Origin: Armatimonadetes bacterium 55-13
GTDB taxonomy: Bacteria; Armatimonadota; Fimbriimonadia; Fimbriimonadales; Fimbriimonadaceae
Assembly (NCBI GenBank): GCA_001898035.1
Contig: MKRX01000026.1
Location: 132,056-196,055, forward strand
DNA length: 64,000 nt
Direction: 5' to 3'
Made by a program: the position numbers and the translations under genes. Under the pieces are notes generated by a model that saw only the letters and a program-made list of their open reading frames with translations, did no database searches and was not told the origin of the DNA. Shown here one piece after another: positions 24,116-32,418 of this stretch (position 1 is the stretch's first letter; each line of letters begins with the position of its first letter).

Positions 24116-24958
24116 TCAACGACTAGGCGGATGTCTTTGCCGATAGGATTCGTAAAGCATCAGGGATGCGGCGACGGCAACATTGAGCGAATTGGGCTCT
24201 CCAGCCATGGGTATACGCGCGAACTGATCGCACGATTTTCGCTGAGCTGCCGAGAGCCCCGCCCGCTCCTCGCCCACCATGATAACGGTTGACCTTCGGT
24301 ACTCAATCTCGCGAAAATCGGAAGCGCCCTCCGCCGTCGCACCCACCGCCTGGACTCCGTTCATCCGCTTCCATCGGCGAAAATCCCGATGAGTAGCCCG
24401 GATGAATCGATGAGCATAGAGCGAGCCCATCGTCGCGCGCACGGCCATCGGACAAAATGGGTCGGCATCGCCCAAAACAATGATGCCCCGAGCCCCCGCC
24501 GCTTCCGCCGTGCGAAGAATCGCCCCGAGGTTGCCCGACGTTCGTATCGATTCCACTCCCAACCAAAAATCGTTTGCCAAGACCCGAAGGGGCAAAGACT
24601 CCCACTTCTGCCGATGAAGCAAAATCACATCCTGTGGTTCCGGGGCGAGAGAGCCGTAGAGCCGTTCGTACAACTGGGCGAAGCCGTTCGCACGAATCCG
24701 ACAGATGGGAAGCCCGAGCGCCGTCGCTCGTTTCAGAATGGGCGCCGCCAAGTGATTGCCATAAGCGCGCGATGATACGACTAACCCCGCCAACGGTGCG
24801 CCGCATTCCACGGCCCGAATCAGAAATCGGTACCCGGTCGAAATAAATAGACCGGAGTGATCGCGAACGCGACGATCAAGAAGAGAAACCAGTAGGTCTT
24901 GATTCAGGATCCCTTCGTAGGGATCGAGGACAAGCGGACGCGGCCTAGAACTCCGCAT
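24116..24958 (-). CDS. SpoU/TrmH-family RNA ribose methyltransferase
   Basis: A 280-residue SPOUT enzyme that methylates the 2'-O of a ribose in rRNA or tRNA with SAM. The three knot motifs are visible: ESIRTSGNLGAILRTAEA (motif 1), IMVGEERAGL (motif 2) and IPMAGEPNSLNVAVAASLML (motif 3). The N-terminal part is the substrate-binding domain. The target nucleotide cannot be told from sequence. ATG 24958 follows AAGGGGG. Probably co-transcribed with the asparaginase gene downstream, though no functional link is apparent. Confidence 0.92.
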   Translation of the reverse strand: MRSSRPRPLVLDPYEGILNQDLLVSLLDRRVRDHSGLFISTGYRFLIRAVECGAPLAGLVVSSRAYGNHLAAPILKRATALGLPICRIRANGFAQLYERLYGSLAPEPQDVILLHRQKWESLPLRVLANDFWLGVESIRTSGNLGAILRTAEAAGARGIIVLGDADPFCPMAVRATMGSLYAHRFIRATHRDFRRWKRMNGVQAVGATAEGASDFREIEYRRSTVIMVGEERAGLSAAQRKSCDQFARIPMAGEPNSLNVAVAASLMLYESYRQRHPPSR

Positions 24959-25048
24959 CCCCCTTGCGTGCCATCACGCTATTTGAAATATTTTTCATCA
25001 AGAAAAACTCGGGATGTCGAATGGACGCCGAGTCCACAGGAAAGGATA

Positions 25049-25078
25049 CACGACTCCCGCCCGAAGACGAGAGTCGTG
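25049..25078 (-). terminator. Terminator-like hairpin with UUCG tetraloop after the MCP gene
   Basis: On the minus strand a 13-pair stem with two G-U pairs closes on a C(UUCG)G tetraloop, eight bases after the chemoreceptor stop. The following sequence is only weakly T-rich, so it may act with Rho or protect the 3' end. Confidence 0.6.
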
Positions 25079-25086
25079 CAATGCCG

Positions 25087-27390
25087 CTAGGCGGCAATGC
25101 GAAGGTGCGAACCCTCGCTTAACTTAAACTTTCCGACAACGTCCGCCAACTCGTGGGCGATCTGTCGCTGTCGCTCAGACGCTTGAGCGATCTGGTCGAG
25201 AAGATGAACCTGAGATTCAACCGCGCTCGCCACCGTTTGGGTCGCGGAAGAGACCTGCTCCGCGCTAGCGCAAAGCTCTTCTGCCCCCGCCGCCGCTTCT
25301 TCGCTTACTGCCGCGACGTTGGTGACTGCATTGCCAACCTGGCGTGCGCCCTCCTCCATCGTTTCGACCAAACCGGTGTTTCGCTCCGCGATCGATCGAA
25401 CGTCGTCGATCTTTGCCAGAATCTGCTGGAACGCCTGCTTTCCGACCTGAGCGTTCTGTGTGCCTTGGGCCACCGCTTCGGCGCTCCCTTCCATGGTATT
25501 GATCGCCTTGGCGACGCCGTTCTGGACCGACGAGATTAACTGTCCAATCTCCTGAGTCGCTTGGCTGCTGCGCTCGGCTAGTTTTCGCACTTCGTCGGCG
25601 ACCACCGCGAAGCCCCGCCCCTGTTCTCCGGCTCGCGCCGCTTCGATGGCCGCGTTAAGGGCAAGCAGGTTGGTCTGGTCGGCAATCTCGCCAATGGTGT
25701 TAACAATCGCGGAGATTTGGGTTTGCAACTCGCCCAAGTGTCGAACCGCGTCCGCCGATTGGATCACTTCTGCCTGAATTTTCTCCATGCTGGCGGCGGT
25801 TTGCTCAACGGCCCTCTCGCCTTCCGCGGCGGCTTGCGTCGCCTCGTCGGCCGCAGAATCCTGAGCTTCGCTTCCCGCCTTCACTTCATCGACGGCTTGC
25901 TGAAGGGATTCAACCGCCCCTGCCGCCTGAGTCGCCATGTCGGCCAGCTTTTCGCTGCCTTCGGCGATCTCGTGGCTGGCCCTCGCAGACTCCTGAGAAG
26001 AAGAGTTCACTTCGGTAAACGCCTCACCGACAGATTGAGCGAGTTTCGAAGTGTTCGTACATTCTTCCGAAAGTTCTTCCACCGACTTCGTCATGGTCTG
26101 CGCACGGTCTTTAAGCATCACTAAGATGTCGTGCCAAGTGCGATGCATACTGAGCATCGCCTGACCAAGCTTATCTTTGTCGGACTTGGGTTGAATCTTT
26201 ACGTCCAGATCGCCATCCGCAAGTTTGGCGGCAATCTCGGCCATGCCTCGGTTATGCTCCGTCACTGCCCGGAAAGAATCGGCCAGCGCGCCGATCTCGT
26301 CCGTCGACCGATAGTCGATCGTCGTATCGATGTCTCCCATCGCAACCTGTTCGGCAGCCGCTGTGATCTTCTTCAGCGGATTCAATTGGCGGCGAATGAT
26401 CGTAACCACCAGCGCCGCGAGGATGACGACGCCAATCAGGATCGAAGTCTGAGCTTGGCTCTTCATGCCCGCCAGAGCGGCAAAGGCAGCCGCTTTGGGA
26501 ACGCGGAGAATCGTCTTCCAACCCGTAAGTTCAGAAGTCGTCCAGATAAGCAAATAATCCTTGCCCTTGATCGTCTCTTCCGCCACTCCAGACTTCTTGT
26601 CCGCTACGATCTTGCCTTCGGGAAGTTCCTTTAGATTGGTTCCGGCAAAGCCCTTTCGCGGCAGCAATTGCTCGTCAGGATGAGCGATCAGCAATCCCTC
26701 TGGACTAACCACCATCGTGGTCTGGTCCTTTTCCGAATCGGTTGTGCCGAAATTGAGCTTCACTTCCGAAGCGCGCTTCGAGATCGCGGAAGTCGCGATA
26801 TCTACGCCTGAAACGCCCAGTAACTTGTGATTCTTGTCGTACACCGGCATGGTGTAACTGACCATGGAGATATTTCCCGAGCCATCGTCGAAGTACGGCT
26901 CCGTAATGGCCGGTTTCCCGGTCTTTTTGGGAATCTGGAACCACAACTGGTCCGGCTGCTGCTGATCGTAGGCCGAGTTGTTTTCCTTGGGATAGGACGC
27001 TCGTGTGATGTATCGCCAGCTCGCCCGTTCTTTAAAATTGATCTGATCGGAAACAAAGTAGACGCCAAAGACTTCGTCTTTCGGCGCTTGGTTCAGGATC
27101 TCTCCCAGGAACTGAGTGGATTCCTCGTTGTTACCGGGTCCGATTAGCTGTTGTCGCGATGAGATCGCCTGAATGTAGGCGCCCGCCCGAATGATCGAAG
27201 CGTCAAATTGAGCAGATGCTTTCTCGATCTGGGTCGCTGCCCATCGCTGGGTCGTGGTTCGCGCATTGCTTTCCGCGACGCGCAGTCCAGCCCAAGAACT
27301 AAGCGTCAAAATCAGTCCAGCAACGAGAACCACCGGCAACGCGACGCGAGTGCCGATCGATCTTAAGAATTTATTTGTAAAGCCCCTCAC
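25087..27390 (-). CDS. Methyl-accepting chemotaxis protein with periplasmic Cache domain
   Basis: A 767-residue chemoreceptor beginning at GTG 27390. Membrane helix 1 lies at about 14-36. A dCache-type sensor follows to about 310, with [21 protein letters not shown] as the usual membrane-proximal block. Membrane helix 2 is at about 315-335, HAMP at about 336-390, then a long coiled coil whose hairpin tip is [20 protein letters not shown] near 583. The cytoplasmic part ends without a CheR-docking pentapeptide. Ligand is unknown; Cache domains of this kind often bind amino acids or organic acids. No che genes are nearby. Confidence 0.93.
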   Translation of the reverse strand: MRGFTNKFLRSIGTRVALPVVLVAGLILTLSSWAGLRVAESNARTTTQRWAATQIEKASAQFDASIIRAGAYIQAISSRQQLIGPGNNEESTQFLGEILNQAPKDEVFGVYFVSDQINFKERASWRYITRASYPKENNSAYDQQQPDQLWFQIPKKTGKPAITEPYFDDGSGNISMVSYTMPVYDKNHKLLGVSGVDIATSAISKRASEVKLNFGTTDSEKDQTTMVVSPEGLLIAHPDEQLLPRKGFAGTNLKELPEGKIVADKKSGVAEETIKGKDYLLIWTTSELTGWKTILRVPKAAAFAALAGMKSQAQTSILIGVVILAALVVTIIRRQLNPLKKITAAAEQVAMGDIDTTIDYRSTDEIGALADSFRAVTEHNRGMAEIAAKLADGDLDVKIQPKSDKDKLGQAMLSMHRTWHDILVMLKDRAQTMTKSVEELSEECTNTSKLAQSVGEAFTEVNSSSQESARASHEIAEGSEKLADMATQAAGAVESLQQAVDEVKAGSEAQDSAADEATQAAAEGERAVEQTAASMEKIQAEVIQSADAVRHLGELQTQISAIVNTIGEIADQTNLLALNAAIEAARAGEQGRGFAVVADEVRKLAERSSQATQEIGQLISSVQNGVAKAINTMEGSAEAVAQGTQNAQVGKQAFQQILAKIDDVRSIAERNTGLVETMEEGARQVGNAVTNVAAVSEEAAAGAEELCASAEQVSSATQTVASAVESQVHLLDQIAQASERQRQIAHELADVVGKFKLSEGSHLRIAA

Positions 27391-27488
27391 ACTTAGAAAT
27401 TTCGGTGCAAGAAGGCCAACGTACTAACTTAAGGTTTTGCGCGAATTTGCATAAAAATCAGCGTATATCCTTAGCCGAAAAGAGTGGA

Positions 27489-27518
27489 ACGCCCTTCCCC
27501 ATCAGGCGAGAAGGACGT
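27489..27518 (-). terminator. Terminator of the third DUF3011 gene
   Basis: ACGCCCTTC and GAAGGACGT form a nine-pair stem with one G-U pair and a 12-base loop, starting 12 bases after the stop. On the minus strand TCTTTTC follows seven bases later. Confidence 0.55.
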
Positions 27519-27529
27519 GTGTCCGGGGT

Positions 27530-27997
27530 TTAGTCGTTGTAATATTCGAACTCGGCGCGGCAACCCTTATCGACCCAAATGGACCGAGAGTCATAGCCCC
27601 AAGAGATTCCGATCACGCACGGCTTATCGGAAAGCCGCTTGTGCAACTTCACCGGTCCATCGTGTTCGACCCGCTTCGAGGTCCGGCGACCGTCTCGACT
27701 TTCTACGGTTACGTATCGCTTTTTGCGGCTGCTGCTAAGCGTCACGTCGAAGTAGGCGCGACAACCCTTGTCCACCCAGAGTTTGTTCTTGTCGTAACCC
27801 CAAGTGATGAATTGCTTGCATGGCTTACTTGAGATTTGACGCACCATCCGAACGGACTTGATGTTGCTCATGCGTCGGGTCTCTCGGCTTCCCGAGCTTT
27901 CCAACTTCACCCGCGTCACGCGATCAACGGCGGGCGCAATTGCGCCGATCAAGAAGCACGCCAAACCAATCGCGACCGACTTCACAAAAAACTTCAT
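27530..27997 (-). CDS. Secreted DUF3011 protein, paralogue 3 (short form)
   Basis: A 155-residue exported protein made of a signal peptide (FVKSVAIGLACFLIGAIAPA) and two DUF3011 repeats, without the closing domain of the two longer paralogues. Repeat 1 ends ITWGYDKNKLWVDKGCRAYFDV; repeat 2 ends ISWGYDSRSIWVDKGCRAEFEY. It keeps the two Cys per repeat. AGGAG precedes ATG 27997 at a good distance. It is separated from the other two by about 5 kb and is closest in sequence to repeat 1 of paralogue 2. Confidence 0.88.
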   Translation of the reverse strand: MKFFVKSVAIGLACFLIGAIAPAVDRVTRVKLESSGSRETRRMSNIKSVRMVRQISSKPCKQFITWGYDKNKLWVDKGCRAYFDVTLSSSRKKRYVTVESRDGRRTSKRVEHDGPVKLHKRLSDKPCVIGISWGYDSRSIWVDKGCRAEFEYYND

Positions 27998-28065
27998 CGT
28001 TACACTCTCCTGCTGCTAATAGATTAGCAAGTAAGTCTTGAGTGTGAAGACGAAAATCCCACTTC

Positions 28066-28842
28066 TTAAGCCCAGCGCTTTCGCAAGCGGTCTCGCGTCC
28101 ACAGCGCAACGTCCCAGATATCCGCCAATGGCTGACCGGTTTTGGGGTCGGTCCATTGATAGTTAGGCGGGCCGACCTCGGGATCGACGGTGATGAATTT
28201 CTCGCCTCGCTTCACGTGAGCGTCCTTAATCCGATCCCAAAAGCCCTCAAACGCTTTCACATGCCCCTCCCATTGCGGAACCCGGGGGTCGGGAACCTGC
28301 GGGCCTTCTTCCAAGCCGTAACGAGCATGAATGTGGCGGACCCGAGAGATCGCCAATTCAAGCGCCTCCGAATAGCCTCCGAGCATCGAGGTCGTCACAC
28401 ATGTCCAGTGGCTCAAATCGGCCACCAGATGCAAATCAGGAAACTCCTTGAGGTAGGCGGCCGTTGAATTTGGTTCGTAAAGCAGATGCCCTCGGTGGGT
28501 TTCAAAGTTGATTGGAAAGGGGAACTGCTTCGTGATCGGCAGCGCCTTCTCAAAGAACTTGGCCCCTTGCTCGTAAGTCCAAGCCGAACTGCCCGTGTGA
28601 ACGGTTACGCCGACACAACCGCAATCGAACGCCTCTCCCAAATCATGCTTGAACTGCTCAGGATCGGTTCCGGACACCATCGCCATGTATCCCAGTCCAT
28701 GCTTTTCCGCCAAAGGTTTGATCTCGAAGTGCGGTTTGACCCAATCCTCCCACCCTTCAAACCCTGCCGCCTTGATCCTGGCAAGCTGTTCATCAAGCGT
28801 GCCACCCATTCCCCACAACGTTCGGTAGAAGCGAACTTCCAT
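28066..28842 (-). CDS. Sugar phosphate isomerase/epimerase-like TIM-barrel protein
   Basis: A 258-residue cytoplasmic protein of the xylose isomerase-like TIM-barrel (AP endonuclease family 2) superfamily. The N-terminus RFYRTLWGMGGTLDEQLARIKAAGFEGWE is the usual first strand and helix. Metal-binding residues are likely in INFETHRG (Glu), LVADLSHWTC (Asp, His) and RVRHIHARYG (His). Members isomerise sugars or inositols or cut damaged DNA; the aromatic-rich barrel here suggests a small sugar. It diverges from the DUF2330 gene by 71 bases. Confidence 0.8.
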   Translation of the reverse strand: MEVRFYRTLWGMGGTLDEQLARIKAAGFEGWEDWVKPHFEIKPLAEKHGLGYMAMVSGTDPEQFKHDLGEAFDCGCVGVTVHTGSSAWTYEQGAKFFEKALPITKQFPFPINFETHRGHLLYEPNSTAAYLKEFPDLHLVADLSHWTCVTTSMLGGYSEALELAISRVRHIHARYGLEEGPQVPDPRVPQWEGHVKAFEGFWDRIKDAHVKRGEKFITVDPEVGPPNYQWTDPKTGQPLADIWDVALWTRDRLRKRWA

Positions 28843-28913
28843 GGCCAGAACGATACCTACGAATTTTTCAAAATCAACATGAACAAGTTGGGGCCTCCCT
28901 TACACAAATTGGT

Positions 28914-29879
28914 ATGGCAAGTCGAAGGTACTTATATCTCGCCGCATGGGTCTGCGTCGCCATCTGCGTCCCAGATGCCAACGCATGTTGCACCGCCTAT
29001 GGTGCGGGCTCGAAAGTGACCATGGTCGGCGAGTCCGTCATCATCGTGTGGGACGCCAAAAACAAGGTCGAACACTTTATCCGTAAGGCAAGTTTCGATG
29101 CAACCGGAAAAGACTTCGGATTCATCGTGCCCACACCCAGTGTGCCCACCTTTGGAATCGCCGACCCCGCAGCATTTCAGCAGTTGGAGAGTCTCGTACC
29201 TCGGCCGCCCACCGATAGCATGGCTCTCCCAAAAGGCGTCGCTTCCAGTCGTGCCGGAAGCGTCCAGATCCTGAAAACGGAGCGGGTTGGCGACTACCAA
29301 GCCACGGTGGTCAAAGCCACCGACGGGGCGACGATGAATGCTTGGCTCAAGGAAAACCATTACGCCTCCCGTCCCGCCATGACCGATTGGCTGGACTCTT
29401 ACACCAAGAAACAGTGGGTCTTTACCGCGCTTAAGTACGTCGCCGAGCCGAATAGGACGACACAAACAAAAGCGCTCCGCCTGAGTTTCAAGACCGAGAC
29501 CCCTCACTACCCTTACAAGATGCCGCGCGATACCTGGCCATCCGGCTGGCGCCGCAATCTCACCGTGTACTTCGTCTCAAATGCCGCCATGGTCGGCGCC
29601 TATGAAGGAACGGACCGCGTTTGGGAGGCGAATCAAGCCTGGTCGGGCGCGCTCCCGGAATCGATGCGAAGTCCCCTGGCCAAGAACCTGGATCTAAGTG
29701 CCAACGACATTCCGACGAATGCCAAGGTCACCATCTTTCGAAATGGCGAGAATCCGGACGGATACGATCAGGATTTGGTTTTTGCCGAGATGAAAACCAA
29801 CTGGACGCCTTGGCTCGGCGGGCTTGCCGTCTTCGGATTGGGCATCCTCGCGTTCAAAGGTCGAAAAATCAAGCAATGA
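28914..29879 (+). CDS. DUF2330-domain membrane-anchored exported protein
   Basis: A 321-residue protein with a signal peptide (YLYLAAWVCVAICVPDANA), then CCTAYGAGSKVTMVGESVIIVWDAKNKVEHFIRKASF, which is the DUF2330 signature with paired Cys, and FGFIVPTPSVP. The C-terminus is one membrane helix (LGGLAVFGLGILAF) with a basic end, so it is anchored with the body outside. The family is widespread in free-living bacteria and has no known function. It stands alone and shares a hairpin terminator with the gene facing it. Confidence 0.88.
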   Translation: MASRRYLYLAAWVCVAICVPDANACCTAYGAGSKVTMVGESVIIVWDAKNKVEHFIRKASFDATGKDFGFIVPTPSVPTFGIADPAAFQQLESLVPRPPTDSMALPKGVASSRAGSVQILKTERVGDYQATVVKATDGATMNAWLKENHYASRPAMTDWLDSYTKKQWVFTALKYVAEPNRTTQTKALRLSFKTETPHYPYKMPRDTWPSGWRRNLTVYFVSNAAMVGAYEGTDRVWEANQAWSGALPESMRSPLAKNLDLSANDIPTNAKVTIFRNGENPDGYDQDLVFAEMKTNWTPWLGGLAVFGLGILAFKGRKIKQ

Positions 29880-29887
29880 ACGAAAAT

Positions 29888-29915
29888 GCCGTCCTCGAAT
29901 GAGATCGAGGACGGC
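29888..29915. terminator. Shared bidirectional hairpin terminator
   Basis: GCCGTCCTCGA and TCGAGGACGGC form a perfect eleven-pair stem with a six-base loop between the DUF2330 stop and the redoxin stop. The minus-strand side is followed by ATTTTCG and the plus side lacks T residues, so it should work best for the redoxin transcript. Confidence 0.75.
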
Positions 29916-29929
29916 TCAAGAGTCTGCAA

Positions 29930-30556
29930 CTAGTCGGCGTACTTAACTGAGCAGCCGTAGGGTCGTGAGGTAGGTACGGAAACATCCTTGCCCGCCATCG
30001 ACTCTTCCAACGCCTGAATCACGTAGTTCTTCGCTTCCTTCAGGTCGGCCACGTTTGGGGTGGCTTTATCGTCGATGCCGCCCATATAGATCAACGTGCC
30101 CTTCGGGTCGATGACGTACATGTGGGGGGTCGTGCGGGCTCCGTAAAGCTTGCCGACCTTGCCATCGCTATCCATCAGCATGGCCGCACTGTTAAAGCCC
30201 TTCTCTTTCATGAGCTTATTGGCTTCATCGGGCGTCAGGTATCCCTGTTTGCCTTCAGCGGAAGAAACGATGGAGAGCCAAACCACTCCCTTATCCTTCG
30301 CCCACTTTTGCGTCTTTTGCATGTTGCCCGACGAGTAGTGCTTGACCACGAAGGGGCACTGATGATTGGTCCATTCGAGGACGACGTATTTCCCAGAAAA
30401 GTCGCTCAAATTGCGCGCCTTTCCGTTGGTATCGGTGAGAGTAAATGCGGGGGCGGTTTTTCCAATTACCACAACGGGGGCCGGTCCCTTTCCGGCGAAA
30501 ACGACGGCCGAGACGGCGACGATGGCTCCAATTCCTAATGCGGCGATACTCTTCAT
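29930..30556 (-). CDS. Exported redoxin (AhpC/TSA-like, single-Cys CPFV type)
   Basis: A 208-residue thioredoxin-fold protein with a signal helix (KSIAALGIGAIVAVSAVVFAG). The active-site segment is TNHQCPFVVKHY with one Cys (Cys67) rather than CxxC. A second Cys (Cys202) lies in the C-terminal PYGCSVKY, so a Cys67-Cys202 disulfide or peroxiredoxin-like chemistry is possible. ATG 30556 has GGAGGAG before it. Its start lies just past the stop of the DsbD-alpha-like gene, so the pair is an operon for envelope thiol chemistry. Confidence 0.85.
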   Translation of the reverse strand: MKSIAALGIGAIVAVSAVVFAGKGPAPVVVIGKTAPAFTLTDTNGKARNLSDFSGKYVVLEWTNHQCPFVVKHYSSGNMQKTQKWAKDKGVVWLSIVSSAEGKQGYLTPDEANKLMKEKGFNSAAMLMDSDGKVGKLYGARTTPHMYVIDPKGTLIYMGGIDDKATPNVADLKEAKNYVIQALEESMAGKDVSVPTSRPYGCSVKYAD

Positions 30557-30581
30557 GAATTTCTCCTCCGTTCTGTGTATT

Positions 30582-31388
30582 TTACAATGATGTTGCGATG
30601 GGGACGTCGATCTCGACCGCCGTCCCTCCTTCCAGTCCAATCAAGAGGCCACGCAGGCGCGTTGGCGCTTTCGAAGCGAATTCGGATTCCGGAATCCGAA
30701 GGGTGTACGACGAGCCCGCCCCTTCCAAAACCTGCTCCGCGCTGTGGGCGATGGTTTCAGGGTCGGCGGCAATAAAGCGAACGTTGGGGTCGAGTTTTAT
30801 GCCGGGAGGCGTTCCTAGCTTCAACGAGATCGATTTGTTCTTCAGGGTGGCGGCAATGTTCCAACCCTTTGCCTTTTCAGGCTGCGCTTCATAAGCCACC
30901 CTTAATCGGGTCGCCCACGTCTTACTCGGAACGGGTTTGCCAATCTGGACAACCAGGCTGGTAGCCTCCTTTGCGGGTACGCAACTGTCTTTGCAGATCA
31001 ACCAATTCGCCTCGGCGCCGAGTCGATAGCTCGCGCCGGCTTTCGCGGTCTTGGGAGCGGTGATCTTGGCCAAGAACAAGGCTTCATCCTCGAATCCGTA
31101 GACCGTGAAGCCGTCGGCGTCCAAAACATGAGGAACGGGCCACATGAGCGGACTGGCCTTCCAACCTGCGGGGAGTTTCCAATCGATGGCGGTCGCCATT
31201 CCACTATCCCCCGGGTTGCGCCAGTAGCAATGCCAACCCGGCTCCATCTTGATCCGTACTGCGGCCAAGATCTCGCCACCGGGTTGAACTCTCGAGGAAA
31301 CCGCAACCAACTGCGCCTCGCTATGCGGACTTGTATCCTTCCCTTGCATCGTTCCCGCTACCATGAGCGCCGCTATCAGGTAGTTCAT
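30582..31388 (-). CDS. Stand-alone DsbD/ScsB N-terminal-domain protein
   Basis: A 268-residue protein matching only the periplasmic N-terminal domain of DsbD/ScsB-type thiol:disulfide interchange proteins: the GWHCYWRNPGDSGMAT block and WLICKDSCVPAKE with Cys132 and Cys136 as the expected redox pair. The usual membrane domain and C-terminal thioredoxin domain are absent, and no frameshift remnant follows: the frame ends cleanly 25 bases before the redoxin start. The N-terminus is a weak export signal. Electrons would have to come from a separate CcdA-like protein. Confidence 0.8.
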   Translation of the reverse strand: MNYLIAALMVAGTMQGKDTSPHSEAQLVAVSSRVQPGGEILAAVRIKMEPGWHCYWRNPGDSGMATAIDWKLPAGWKASPLMWPVPHVLDADGFTVYGFEDEALFLAKITAPKTAKAGASYRLGAEANWLICKDSCVPAKEATSLVVQIGKPVPSKTWATRLRVAYEAQPEKAKGWNIAATLKNKSISLKLGTPPGIKLDPNVRFIAADPETIAHSAEQVLEGAGSSYTLRIPESEFASKAPTRLRGLLIGLEGGTAVEIDVPIATSL

Positions 31389-31512
31389 ACGTTCTCATAC
31401 GACTCGAAGCGCCCCGAGTCGTCAGTTCCTGACGTTTTTTAACCGTATTCGTTCACTTCTCGCACCCGCTCTGACACAGGCAATTCGAAACCGACAATAA
31501 TCTAAAAAGCCG

Positions 31513-32418
31513 ATGGAAGGATTCCAGTGTTCGCAGCCCGATTCCAATTTGGAACAAGCGAGAGACGAAGCCAATGCTTGGATGGCTCGGTTCGCCCCTC
31601 TTGTCCTCCAGACCGACGAACCGCCAACGGAGTCGATGCTTCGTCAACAGATTGCCACCATCGAGTCCCTCCAGTCCACGGCAAGGACGGTCCAGACGCG
31701 GCTCGCTTCGGTTGCCACCACCCAAGATTTGGAACTCAAGTCCACGCTGGAGCGAGCGGTAGGGCAGCTTCAGTCCATCGAAGACGACGTTCGACGACAA
31801 CTTGGCAAAGTGCGTCCTGGAGATCCGGCAGGAATCGCCGATCTTGACGCCGTTAATGCGAAACTCTCTGAGCGTCTGGCGCGGCAAGAAATCGGCGCGC
31901 CAACCTCCCTTGAGGTCCCCGCGGTATTGGAGATGAAAGTCTCTCCCGGCAACTGGGCGGCGGCGGGCGGAATTGGTCTCTTCGGCTTCGGATGGACCTC
32001 TTTCACCACCTTCCACGCGGTGCTCATGATCGGCGGGATGTCAAAGGCGTTTGGCTGGGGCGCCCTCGCGCTGCTGGGCTTCTATTCAATCTTCTTTGCG
32101 GTCGGATTCTCCATGATCTACGCGGCCATCAACTCGGCCTCAACGGAGTCCTTCACCCTGGATGGCGATCAACTGGTGATTCGAAAGAACCTTGGCGGGT
32201 GGGTACGAGAAAAACGGTACACGATCGATCCAAGCGTTAAAGCCGACGTCGAAAGCGTCTCAAACACTGTTCGAATGGGAAATCAGAAAGGCCCCGTTCC
32301 CATGATCGCGCTGCAAGATAAAGACGGACGGCAAGTGACCTTTGGCCAGAACGCCACCCCGGCCCAAAGGAAAATCATTTGTGACCGGATCAACGCCTAT
32401 ATCGCCTCGGTTCGCTAG
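31513..32418 (+). CDS. Two-helix membrane protein with coiled-coil N-terminus, family unknown
   Basis: A 301-residue protein. Residues about 10-130 are charged and helical and likely coiled coil (ESLQSTARTVQTRLASVATTQDLELKSTLERAV). Two membrane helices lie near 150-175 and 185-205. The C-terminal about 85 residues look like a PH-like or SHOCT-adjacent beta domain (STESFTLDGDQLVIRKNLGGWVREKRYTIDP). I do not recognise a named family. The 3' end overlaps the convergent GGDEF gene by four bases. Confidence 0.65.
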   Translation: MEGFQCSQPDSNLEQARDEANAWMARFAPLVLQTDEPPTESMLRQQIATIESLQSTARTVQTRLASVATTQDLELKSTLERAVGQLQSIEDDVRRQLGKVRPGDPAGIADLDAVNAKLSERLARQEIGAPTSLEVPAVLEMKVSPGNWAAAGGIGLFGFGWTSFTTFHAVLMIGGMSKAFGWGALALLGFYSIFFAVGFSMIYAAINSASTESFTLDGDQLVIRKNLGGWVREKRYTIDPSVKADVESVSNTVRMGNQKGPVPMIALQDKDGRQVTFGQNATPAQRKIICDRINAYIASVR

